DNA of 10,512 nucleotides from Devosia equisanguinis (GTDB lineage: Bacteria > Pseudomonadota > Alphaproteobacteria > Rhizobiales > Devosiaceae), in assembly GCA_945888565.1 (NCBI GenBank), contig CAMDAL010000118.1:1-10512 (forward strand), read 5' to 3'. Each line of letters opens with the position of its first letter. Position 1 is the stretch's first letter. The notes below the pieces were generated by a model. It searched no databases. It had not been told where the DNA came from and was given only the letters and a program-made list of their open reading frames with translations. A program made the position numbers and the translations under genes. This document shows, piece by piece, positions 1 through 5,401 of this stretch.

Positions 1-30
1 CCTGATCATCCGAGCAGGTTTCGAGGTGGG

Positions 31-48
31 TCCCTGCTTTCGCAGGGA
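31..48. repeat. Short GC-rich hairpin, dispersed-repeat type, downstream of hisG
   Basis: The bases form a perfect 7-bp stem (TCCCTGC / GCAGGGA) with a 4-base loop. Read on the minus strand, the direction of the his operon, the loop is GAAA, a stable GNRA tetraloop. It resembles the 'GTCATCCCTGCGAAAGCAGGGA' class of short intergenic repeats that I know to be scattered through many proteobacterial genomes. It lies about 130 bp past the hisG stop, so it could also help end or stabilise the his transcript. No T-run follows it, so a classical intrinsic terminator is unlikely. Bases 49-181 hold nothing else I can support. Confidence 0.5.
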
Positions 49-181
49 TGACACGTCGGGGGTGCTGGGAGGTGGTGGAGACTACGCTCGATGAGCGGTG
101 CCCACTCGCTTCAGCAAAGATGCCGCCGAGTGCGGTCAGGGAGACCCGCGCCATCTGCGCCAGTCCGGGAACATTGGCACC

Positions 182-922
182 CTACAGCAGCGTTGAAATC
201 CCGGGGGGGACGCCGCCCATCTTGGCGAGCAGGGCTTCGAGCTGGGCTTTGCGGAGGGGGGTCCAGTCGGCGGTGCGGGAGACGATGAGGTTGGCTTCGG
301 ACTTCATGATCAGGCCATCCTCCAGCACGCGGAGCTGGTTCGCCTGCAGGGTCGAGCCACTCGAGGTGATATCGACGATGAGGTCGGCGGAACCCGAGGC
401 GGGGGCCGCTTCGGTGGCGCCGGCCGATTCGACGATGCGGTATTCGGCGATGCCGTACTTGGCGAAGTGGCGGCGGGTCAGGTTGACGTATTTGGTCGCG
501 ACGCGGAGCCAGCGGCCATGGCGGGCGCGAAAATCCGACGCGACGTCGGCCAGGTCGCTCATCTGCTGCACGTCGATCCAGCTATCGGGAACGGCGACCA
601 CCACATCGGCCTCGCCGAAGCCGAGGCCGCGGACGAACAGCACGTTCTCCTCGCCATTCTCGGAGGCTTCGTGGATCAGGTCGGCACCGGTGACGCCCAT
701 GTCGACACCGCCGAGGATCAGTTCGCGGGCGATTTCGGCGGCCGGGTAGAAGCGGACGGTGACCTGCGGCAGGTCCTTGATCGAGCCGACATAGGAGCGC
801 GCGCCGCCGGGGCGCGCGATGGTGAGGCGGGCGGTGGAGAAGGCCTTGCGGGTGAGCTCTTCGAGCCGGCCCTTGCTGGGCACGGCGAGGCTGAGGCCGC
901 CGGGGATCGCGCCATCACTCAT
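182..922 (-). CDS. hisG: ATP phosphoribosyltransferase, short-form catalytic subunit HisG
   Basis: HisG catalyses the first committed step of histidine synthesis in the cytoplasm, joining ATP and PRPP to give phosphoribosyl-ATP. The 246-residue protein has the N-terminal 'LAVPSKGRL' strand-loop (residues 12-20), 'GVDMGVTGADLI' (72-83) and the PRPP-binding signature around residues 165-192 (E165, E171, then GSADLIVDITSSGSTL). Its length fits the short HisG form, which lacks the C-terminal regulatory domain and depends on HisZ, encoded just upstream. The ATG is preceded by CAGGAG at a good distance. The first 8 bases overlap the end of hisZ, which suggests translational coupling. A run of seven G/C near the stop encodes ordinary Pro-Pro-Gly and shows no frameshift. 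It is the last gene of the hisS-hisZ-hisG operon. Confidence 0.96.
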   Translation of the reverse strand: MSDGAIPGGLSLAVPSKGRLEELTRKAFSTARLTIARPGGARSYVGSIKDLPQVTVRFYPAAEIARELILGGVDMGVTGADLIHEASENGEENVLFVRGLGFGEADVVVAVPDSWIDVQQMSDLADVASDFRARHGRWLRVATKYVNLTRRHFAKYGIAEYRIVESAGATEAAPASGSADLIVDITSSGSTLQANQLRVLEDGLIMKSEANLIVSRTADWTPLRKAQLEALLAKMGGVPPGISTLL

Positions 923-2003
923 CGCCGGTCTCCTGCAGCATGCGATCGACCCACAGCGAACAGCCCGAGGCGTTCACCGGCTCGGGCGAGCCAAGGCGCT
1001 CGAGCATACGGTCGTACTCGCCGCCCGAGGCGAGGATGGCGCCATTGGAGCCGGTCATCTCGAAGACGATGCCGGTGTAGTAGTCGAGCCGGGGCGAGAA
1101 GCTGGCATCGAACACCACGTCTGCACCGGGCGACAGCGCCTGCAACTGGGCCGCGTGGTTGCGCACCTGGAACAGCGGCTCGGAGAAATCGAAGCCGGCT
1201 TCAGAGCAGAGCTCAGCAATGCGATCGAGGGCGCTCTCGGCCGCATCGGAAATGGCGAGGTAGTTCTGCAGCAGTTCGACGGTCTCGGCCGGCACGGGCG
1301 CGGCGTCGAGCGCCTGCTTTTCGAGGTAGCGGTCGGCGATTTCCTCTGGGGTGCGGCTGCCGATGAGGCTGAGACCGCCCGACAGCATGGCGTCGGTGAC
1401 GATCTCGACGACGGTGTCGCGGCTGTCCGGGGTGGGCGCGCTGGTGCGCTCCTCGGGCTTGGTCAGCCGCTCCATCAGGCGCTCCAGCGCCTCGGGGTGG
1501 CCGAAGCGGTGGCGGATGCGGCTGCGCCAGGCGGCGGGCACTTCGGCGGCTTCGAGGAACGACTCGAACAGGCCGACGCCGCCGAGGCGGACGTTCGGCG
1601 CGGTGATGTCGTAGATGGCGAGGGCCCAGCGCGCGAAGGTGAGCACCTGATCGAGGGCCTGGTCGGAATCCTCGTGGCCGAGGAGTTCGAGGCCAGCCTG
1701 CTCGAACTCGACCGGGGTCGAGCGCTCCTGCCGGAAAATGGGGCCGAGATAGGTGAAGGCCGACGGCGTGCCGATCATGCCTTCCTCGATATAATCCTGC
1801 GCGATGGGCAGGGTGAAATCGGGGCGGAGGCAGTATTCGACGCCGTTATTGGTGGTGGTCAGGAGCAGGTTGCGACCGAATTCCTCGCCGGCGAGGTCGA
1901 AATACGGGCCGGCAGGCAGCAGCAGCGGCGGCTGCGAACGCGTGACGGTGCGCGACTCGACGAGCCGCACAAGAGCCGCGTAGCGTTCGGACGCCGACTT
2001 CAC
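915..2003 (-). CDS. hisZ: ATP phosphoribosyltransferase regulatory subunit HisZ
   Basis: HisZ is a class II aminoacyl-tRNA-synthetase paralogue that assembles with short HisG, activates it and carries histidine feedback inhibition. The 362-residue product shows a remnant class II core: 'LRPDFTLPIA' (59-68), a motif-2-like stretch 'YLGPIFRQERSTPVEFEQAG' (85-104), and 'PRLDYYTGIVFE' (304-315), where HisRS has the catalytic 'RGLDYY' loop, so the active-site Arg-Gly is lost. The anticodon-binding C-terminal domain is absent, as usual for HisZ. I choose the GTG at 2003: it sits inside the hisS stop (GTGA, 4-base overlap) and has AAGGA six bases upstream. No ATG candidate fits better. Its 3' end overlaps hisG by 8 bases. 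Being between hisS and hisG fits a co-expressed histidine module. Confidence 0.95.
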   Translation of the reverse strand: MKSASERYAALVRLVESRTVTRSQPPLLLPAGPYFDLAGEEFGRNLLLTTTNNGVEYCLRPDFTLPIAQDYIEEGMIGTPSAFTYLGPIFRQERSTPVEFEQAGLELLGHEDSDQALDQVLTFARWALAIYDITAPNVRLGGVGLFESFLEAAEVPAAWRSRIRHRFGHPEALERLMERLTKPEERTSAPTPDSRDTVVEIVTDAMLSGGLSLIGSRTPEEIADRYLEKQALDAAPVPAETVELLQNYLAISDAAESALDRIAELCSEAGFDFSEPLFQVRNHAAQLQALSPGADVVFDASFSPRLDYYTGIVFEMTGSNGAILASGGEYDRMLERLGSPEPVNASGCSLWVDRMLQETGDE

Positions 2004-3562
2004 TGGTTGTCCTTCAGATATTGGGCCACGGCGGGGAGTTCGCTGATGGCCGCGACGATGGAGGCGATGTCGCCCTTGCACTCGAACTGGCCGGGGCGGG
2101 CGGCCTTGTACTCGGCATTGTCGCTGATGGCGGCGGCGGTCTCCTTGCCGACGATCATGTCCTTGATCTGGACGATGCCCTGCTCGCGTTCCTGGCTGCC
2201 TTCGATGATGACGGCCGGGGCGTTGCGCTTGTCGGCATAGGCGACCTGCTTGCCGAAGTTCTTGGTGTTGCCCATGAACATTTCGGCGCGAATGCCAGCC
2301 TGGCGCAGGCCCGAGGTGATGGCCTGGTAGCGGGCGGTCTCGGCCTTGTCCATCACCAGCACGACGACCGGGCCGGTGGGTTCGACGGCGCCGAGATTGC
2401 CGGTGAGTTTCAGCGCATTGGCGAGGCGGGAGACGCCGATGGAAAAGCCGGTGGCGGGCACGGGCTCGGAGCGGAAGCGGGAGACGAGGCCGTCGTAACG
2501 GCCACCGCCGCCGACCGAGCCGAACACGACATCCTGGCCCTTTTCGTTCTGGACCTTGAAGGTGAGTTCGATCTCGAAGACGGGGCCGGTGTAATATTCG
2601 AGGCCGCGGACGACGGAGGGGTCGATGCGGATGCGGTCCGGCGCGTATCCTGCTACTCGGAACAGCTTTCTCATCTGCTCGAGTTCGCGAAGTCCCTCGG
2701 TTAGGACAGCAGGCACTGACGAAACGCCCCAAGCCTTCATCAGCAACTCTTCGTACCGTCGGACGGTGAAGGGCTTGGTCCACACACGACCGAAAAACCG
2801 GATCAGGCGATCGACTGTTGCAAATGGCGTAAGGAATTGCGCAACGGCACCAGACTGCGCTGGCGTCAAGCCAGCGCCCTGGGTGAAATCTCCACTCTCG
2901 TCGCGCCTGCCACCTTCGAGCAGCTTCTTAACTTCCTCGATCGGGAACTTGTCTGCCTTATCCATCGCTCGCAGCACGGCGAGGCGCTTAGCGGCCATCT
3001 GCTCTCCGCCAAGACCGATGGCATCCAGCACCCCGTCCAGCACCTTGCGGTTATTGACCTTCACCACGTACTTCCCGGCGAGGCCGAGGGCGTCCATGGT
3101 GTCGGCCATCATCATGCACATTTCGGCATCCGCTTCCGGGCCGGCTGCGCCAACCGTGTCGGCGTCGAACTGCATGAACTGGCGGAAGCGGCCGGGGCCG
3201 GGCTTTTCGTTGCGGAAGACGTAGCCGGCGCGGTAGCTGCGGTAAGGCTTGGGCAGGTCGTTGAAGTGTTCGGCGAAGTGGCGCGCGAGCGGCGCAGTGA
3301 GATCGTAGCGCAGGCTCATCCACTGCTCGTCATCGTCCATGAGCGAGAAGACGCCGGCATTGGGCCGGTCGGTATCGGGCAGGAACTTGCCGAGCGTGTC
3401 GGTGTATTCGAGCAGCGGCGTTTCCACGGGGTCGAATCCGTAGCGCTCGTAGACCTTGCGGATCTTCGCCGTCATTGCGTTGATGGCGCCGATATCGGCG
3501 GGCAAGCGGTCCTCGAAGCCGCGCGGCAAACGCGGCGCGATGAGCTTCTTCTTTTCGGTCAT
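2000..3562 (-). CDS. hisS: Histidyl-tRNA synthetase HisS (alphaproteobacterial form)
   Basis: HisRS attaches histidine to tRNA-His in the cytoplasm. The 520-residue product has 'PRGFEDRLP' (13-21), motif 1 around 45-57, 'RYDLTAPLAR' (85-94), motif 2 'YVFRNEKPGPGRFRQFMQF' (114-132), the histidine-specific 'RGLEYYTGPVFE' (319-330), 'GGGGRYDGL' (351-359), motif 3 'TGFSIGVSRL' (371-380) and a C-terminal anticodon-binding domain from about 398. Its length is well above the ~425 residues of the E. coli enzyme but normal for this alphaproteobacterial group. Motif 2 reads RNEKPGPGR where E. coli has RHERPQ(K)GR. Residues 183-305, the insertion domain, use distinctly more A/T-ending codons than the flanks (see findings). 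The ATG at 3562 has no clear Shine-Dalgarno. It is the first gene of the operon and overlaps hisZ by 4 bases. Confidence 0.97.
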   Translation of the reverse strand: MTEKKKLIAPRLPRGFEDRLPADIGAINAMTAKIRKVYERYGFDPVETPLLEYTDTLGKFLPDTDRPNAGVFSLMDDDEQWMSLRYDLTAPLARHFAEHFNDLPKPYRSYRAGYVFRNEKPGPGRFRQFMQFDADTVGAAGPEADAEMCMMMADTMDALGLAGKYVVKVNNRKVLDGVLDAIGLGGEQMAAKRLAVLRAMDKADKFPIEEVKKLLEGGRRDESGDFTQGAGLTPAQSGAVAQFLTPFATVDRLIRFFGRVWTKPFTVRRYEELLMKAWGVSSVPAVLTEGLRELEQMRKLFRVAGYAPDRIRIDPSVVRGLEYYTGPVFEIELTFKVQNEKGQDVVFGSVGGGGRYDGLVSRFRSEPVPATGFSIGVSRLANALKLTGNLGAVEPTGPVVVLVMDKAETARYQAITSGLRQAGIRAEMFMGNTKNFGKQVAYADKRNAPAVIIEGSQEREQGIVQIKDMIVGKETAAAISDNAEYKAARPGQFECKGDIASIVAAISELPAVAQYLKDNQ

Positions 3563-3601
3563 GTTCTGGTGTTCTTGCGGCGTGCCGGAATCTGCGAAGG
3601 T

Positions 3602-3630
3602 CTCCTAACGGAAAGACCCGCGTGACTCAA
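3602..3630 (-). promoter_or_regulatory. Possible sigma-70-type promoter for the hisS operon
   Basis: On the minus strand, TTGAGT (3630-3625) and TAGGAG (3607-3602) are separated by 17 bases, which resembles a weak housekeeping promoter. A start near 3595 would give a leader of about 33 bases before the hisS ATG. The -10 match is poor, so this is only the best candidate seen. Confidence 0.25.
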
Positions 3631-3693
3631 GGAAAGCCCCTGTGCCTAATCGGCAACACTGTCCGTGGTGCGTCAGGCTGTCGCAGATTCTGC

Positions 3694-3722
3694 TTGGCAC
3701 GACTCCGGTCGCACGCTAGAAG
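3694..3722 (+). promoter_or_regulatory. Possible promoter for the leader peptide / DUF1127 transcript
   Basis: TTGGCA (3694-3699) and TAGAAG (3717-3722) are separated by 17 bases. The -35 box is good and the -10 box is weak. A small dyad, CGAC-TCCG-GTCG, lies in the spacer. A start near 3729 would put the leader-peptide ATG about 30 bases downstream, a sensible distance. One half of a 10-bp inverted repeat (3681-3690) lies immediately upstream of the -35 box. Confidence 0.35.
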
Positions 3723-3759
3723 CCGACCGTCCAACGCCAGCAGCAGAAGGAGGACGCAC

Positions 3760-3822
3760 ATGAACCTGTTCATCCACGTCACCGGCCCTGGCTTTGACAC
3801 CGCTGGAATGCACCGCGCCTGA
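3760..3822 (+). CDS. Probable 20-residue leader peptide
   Basis: This very short reading frame starts with ATG preceded by AGAAGGAGGACGCAC, one of the best Shine-Dalgarno sequences in the window, and ends in TGA after 20 codons. The peptide begins MNLFIHVTGPGF and ends with HRA. I do not recognise it. It has no run of one amino acid that would mark it as a classical amino-acid attenuator. The stop codon lies exactly in the loop of a perfect 7-bp hairpin (3811-3829), so ribosomes reaching the end would melt that hairpin. An upstream in-frame GTG (3622) could extend it to 66 residues, but it lacks a ribosome binding site and would lie upstream of the likely promoter. The strong site and the following RNA structure suggest a regulatory uORF for the downstream DUF1127 gene; a free-standing small protein is the alternative. 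Confidence 0.5.
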   Translation: MNLFIHVTGPGFDTAGMHRA

Positions 3823-3862
3823 CGCGGTGCCGGCTCCCCCCGGAGCCTTCGATTTCCGGCAC
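3811..3862 (+). promoter_or_regulatory. Attenuator-like set of alternative hairpins overlapping the leader-peptide stop
   Basis: Three pairings can be drawn. Hairpin A: CACCGCG (3811-3817) with CGCGGTG (3823-3829), perfect 7 bp, the leader stop codon in the loop. Hairpin B: GGCTCC (3832-3837) with GGAGCC (3842-3847), loop CCCC, followed by TTCGATTT, a weak terminator shape. Outer pairing C: GTGCCGG (3827-3833) with CCGGCAC (3856-3862), perfect 7 bp. C shares bases 3827-3829 with A and 3832-3833 with B, so A and C cannot both form fully. This is the layout expected of translation-coupled attenuation. The pairings are seen directly; the regulatory role is inferred. Confidence 0.4.
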
Positions 3863-3865
3863 TTC

Positions 3866-3986
3866 ACTAGCCTGACTGCCTAGTAACCGGCTTCGCTGCC
3901 CGTGCGCTTCCGCGTCCGGATTGCGTCGTCAATCCGAAGTCAATCCAACCATCACCAGAGGACCGGGCATCTGCCCGGCAGCACAC
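3866..3986 (+). promoter_or_regulatory. Structured untranslated region before the DUF1127 gene
   Basis: Three more hairpins stand between the leader peptide and the DUF1127 start: ACTAG/CTAGT (3866-3870 with 3880-3884), CGGATTG/CAATCCG (3917-3923 with 3930-3936, perfect 7 bp, 6-base loop) and CCGGGC/GCCCGG (3963-3968 with 3973-3978). The last one ends 8 bases before the ATG at 3987, where a ribosome binding site would be expected, and no Shine-Dalgarno is visible there. With the leader peptide this makes roughly 260 bases of structured 5' sequence. I do not match it to any riboswitch class I know. Confidence 0.35.
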
Positions 3987-4235
3987 ATGTCTCTCGACCT
4001 GCGTAACCGCGAGGAATCGCGGACCGGCCGCATCTCCACCCACACGGTATGGGGGCGCGTCCGCTATTTCGTTGTTGCAGCCGGCGCCACGTTAACGGCG
4101 CGCCGCATGCTGGCGAAGGTGTTCCGACCTTACAAGTCGCGCGGCTCACCTCACATTCCGCCGCACCTGATGCGAGATATCGGCCTGCCCGAATACTCGC
4201 CGGACAGCGGGCGGAACTACTGGGACCACCAGTAG
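3987..4235 (+). CDS. DUF1127-like (YjiS-type) small basic protein
   Basis: The 82-residue protein is rich in Arg in its N-terminal two thirds and has near its C-terminus 'PHLMRDIGLPEY', matching the '(L/M)RDIGL' core that defines DUF1127. The family is abundant in Alphaproteobacteria. Known members (for example CcaF1 of Rhodobacter and Arg-rich members in Agrobacterium) have been linked to RNA-related regulation and to phosphate and carbon metabolism. No function can be assigned here. This one is longer than the ~45-50-residue minimal members and carries a ~14-residue polar tail (SPDSGRNYWDHQ) past the core. The ATG at 3987 gives a clean N-terminus; an in-frame TTG at 3921 is possible but also lacks a ribosome binding site. 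It sits downstream of the leader peptide and structured region and upstream of a strong hairpin. Confidence 0.65.
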   Translation: MSLDLRNREESRTGRISTHTVWGRVRYFVVAAGATLTARRMLAKVFRPYKSRGSPHIPPHLMRDIGLPEYSPDSGRNYWDHQ

Positions 4236-4242
4236 CACGCGC

Positions 4243-4271
4243 GGCCGCCTCGCCTTCGGGCTGAGGCGGCC
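4243..4271 (+). terminator. Strong hairpin after the DUF1127 gene
   Basis: GGCCGCCTC (4243-4251) pairs perfectly with GAGGCGGCC (4263-4271), and the inner GCC-TTCG-GGC adds three pairs closed by a UUCG tetraloop, with one bulged T at 4262. It begins 8 bases after the stop codon. The position and strength suggest transcript end or 3' protection. No T-run follows, so it would not be a textbook intrinsic terminator. Confidence 0.5.
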
Positions 4272-4327
4272 CGCTCATCTCCAATCATCTCCAGGGAACC
4301 GGCGCCGACAGGTGGCCGGACAGAGCA

Positions 4328-4489
4328 ATGTCGTCTTCAAATTCATCCTCCCGACAACCCAAGAAGCCCGATCCGGTCGATGCGATGCTCGACGAGTGGC
4401 GCGACCTGAAGTCCGAGCCCAAGGACAAGCACCAGCCGCCGGCGCTGTCGCAGCTCGAACTGATGCTGCTGCTGATGAAGCGGCCCTAG
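4328..4489 (+). CDS. 53-residue hypothetical protein
   Basis: An ATG frame of 54 codons begins MSSSNSSSRQPKKPDP and ends with ELMLLLMKRP. It has a Ser-rich, disordered-looking N-terminus, a charged middle with 'DAMLDEWRDLKSEPKDK', and a short hydrophobic Leu/Met stretch near the end that is too short to be a confident membrane segment. I recognise no family. Codon choice is like the neighbouring genes (mostly G/C-ending), and a hairpin begins directly after the stop, both of which support a real gene. The ribosome binding site is weak (GGACAGAG). It could be transcribed from the DUF1127 region if the hairpin at 4243-4271 is leaky. Confidence 0.5.
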   Translation: MSSSNSSSRQPKKPDPVDAMLDEWRDLKSEPKDKHQPPALSQLELMLLLMKRP

Positions 4490-4524
4490 TGGGGAGGGGC
4501 GGTGCTTGTTGCCGCCCCCTCCCA
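4490..4524 (+). terminator. Hairpin following the 53-residue ORF
   Basis: TGGGGAGGGGCGG (4490-4502) pairs with CCGCCCCCTCCCA (4512-4524) over 13 positions with two central imperfections and a 9-base loop. It starts on the base after the stop codon. No T-run follows. It is probably a 3'-end structure of the upstream ORF, though it may also be a degenerate neighbour of the palindromic element just downstream. Confidence 0.4.
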
Positions 4525-4554
4525 CAGGCAAATCGCCATGGGATTATCCGCTGA

Positions 4555-4730
4555 CTACCTCCCGCCCTTGCGGGGGAGGTAGCGTCGCTAGGAGCGAAGC
4601 GACGTAGCAGAGCTAGGTGGGGGGTATGACCGAGGGGGACACGAGCGTACCTCGGTAGAACCCCCTCCCTACCTCTCGCTAAGGCGCTTCCGCGCCTAAG
4701 CTTCGGTACCCTCCCAGCAAGGGGGAGGGT
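4555..4730. repeat. Multi-hairpin palindromic intergenic element (REP/MITE-like)
   Basis: This ~176-bp stretch lies between the 53-residue ORF and tag and is built of nested inverted repeats. The left end is CTACCTCCCGC with GCGGGGGAGGTAG (4555-4565 with 4570-4582). The right end is ACCCTCCC with GGGAGGGT (4708-4715 with 4723-4730). A central stem is ACCGAGG with CCTCGGT (4629-4635 with 4650-4656), flanked by AGGTGGGGGGT (4615-4625) and ACCCCCTCCCTACCT (4660-4674), which are nearly complementary. The two ends resemble each other (CCTCCC...GGGGGAGG). Such 'CCTCCCCC...GGGGGAGG' elements are common as dispersed repeats in GC-rich alphaproteobacteria. It has no coding capacity. The right hairpin ends 10 bp from the tag stop and may serve as its terminator. 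Confidence 0.6.
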
Positions 4731-4740
4731 GGCCAGCGGC

Positions 4741-5343
4741 CTACTTTCCGGGAATGCTTGCTTTCGCGCGGGCGGCTTCGGACTCGCTGCGGGCGAAGCA
4801 GGTTTCGACGTGGTCGTTGACGAGGCCCATGGCCTGCATGAAGGCGTAGACCGTGGTGGGGCCGACGAAGCTGAAGCCGCGCTGCTTGAGGTCCTTGCTG
4901 AGGCGCTTGCTCATCTCGGTCTCGGATGGCATCTCGGCCGCGGTGATGGCGCCGCGCGAGCGGTCGGGCTCGAAGCGCCAGATATAGGTGGCGATCGAAC
5001 CGAACTCGGCGCGGATGGCCTGGGCCTTCCTGGCGTTGTTGATGGTCGAGGCGATCTTGCCGCGGTGGCGGACGATACCGGCATCGAGCAGCAGCCGCTC
5101 GATATCGGCCTCGCCCATCGCGGCGACCTTGTCGATGTCGAAATGATGGAAAGCGGCGCGGAAGTTCTCGCGCTTTTTCAGGATCGTCAGCCAGCTGAGA
5201 CCGGACTGGAAGCCCTCGAGGCAGAGCTTTTCAAACAGCCGGTTGTCGTCGATTACCGGACGGCCCCACTCGTAGTCGTGATAATGCTGGTAGAGTTCGT
5301 CGGAACCTGCCCACCCACAGCGCACACGCTCTGTCGTTGACAT
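4741..5343 (-). CDS. tag: DNA-3-methyladenine glycosylase I (Tag)
   Basis: Tag removes 3-methyladenine from alkylated DNA, the first step of base excision repair. The 200-residue product aligns by eye with E. coli Tag along its length: 'RCGWAGSDELYQHYHDYEWG' (8-27), 'CLEGFQSGLSW' (41-51), 'ILKKRENFRAAF', 'DAGIVRHRGKI', 'LKQRGFSFVGPTTVYAFMQA' and 'GLVNDHVETC'. The zinc ligands known for the family are present as C9, H22, H178 and C182, and the base-binding Glu is E43. I choose the ATG at 5343, with GGAG upstream (ACGGAGACAATTCC). The longer frame to 5445 adds residues foreign to the family and runs over the neighbouring response regulator. It is divergent from that regulator, so any shared regulation would lie in the short gap or inside the regulator's 5' end. 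No Ada-type operator was recognised. Confidence 0.96.
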   Translation of the reverse strand: MSTTERVRCGWAGSDELYQHYHDYEWGRPVIDDNRLFEKLCLEGFQSGLSWLTILKKRENFRAAFHHFDIDKVAAMGEADIERLLLDAGIVRHRGKIASTINNARKAQAIRAEFGSIATYIWRFEPDRSRGAITAAEMPSETEMSKRLSKDLKQRGFSFVGPTTVYAFMQAMGLVNDHVETCFARSESEAARAKASIPGK

Positions 5344-5401
5344 GGAATTGTCTCCGTAAGTATTGGTCCGGGAACGCGAATCGGTCGGGGGGCCGGACGC
5401 C

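Noticed and set aside
203..209. Run of seven G near the 3' end of hisG, possible phase-variable tract
   Set aside because: It encodes Pro-Pro-Gly in frame in an essential biosynthetic gene, only about seven codons before the stop. Nothing else suggests phase variation.
467..1366. Long plus-strand open frames across the his operon (also 819-2240, 2021-2704, 2837-3625)
   Set aside because: They are antisense shadows of hisG, hisZ and hisS caused by high GC. They lack ribosome sites and have low-complexity, Arg- or Gly-rich translations.
2004..2783. Extension of hisZ upstream to 2783 on the minus strand
   Set aside because: This would add 260 Arg/Pro-rich residues in the wrong frame over hisS. 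The HisZ family start matches the GTG at 2003.
3696..3710. TGGCACG resembling a sigma-54 -24 element
   Set aside because: The matching -12 GC at the required spacing is missing (GT instead), so a sigma-54 promoter is not supported.
3952..4284. 110-residue minus-strand frame opposite the DUF1127 gene
   Set aside because: Low-complexity composition, no ribosome site, and exactly opposite a gene with a recognisable DUF1127 core.
4555..4730. Repeat region considered as a CRISPR array or tRNA-like structure
   Set aside because: There are no regularly spaced direct repeats with unique spacers and no cloverleaf with a T-arm. The structure is nested inverted repeats only.
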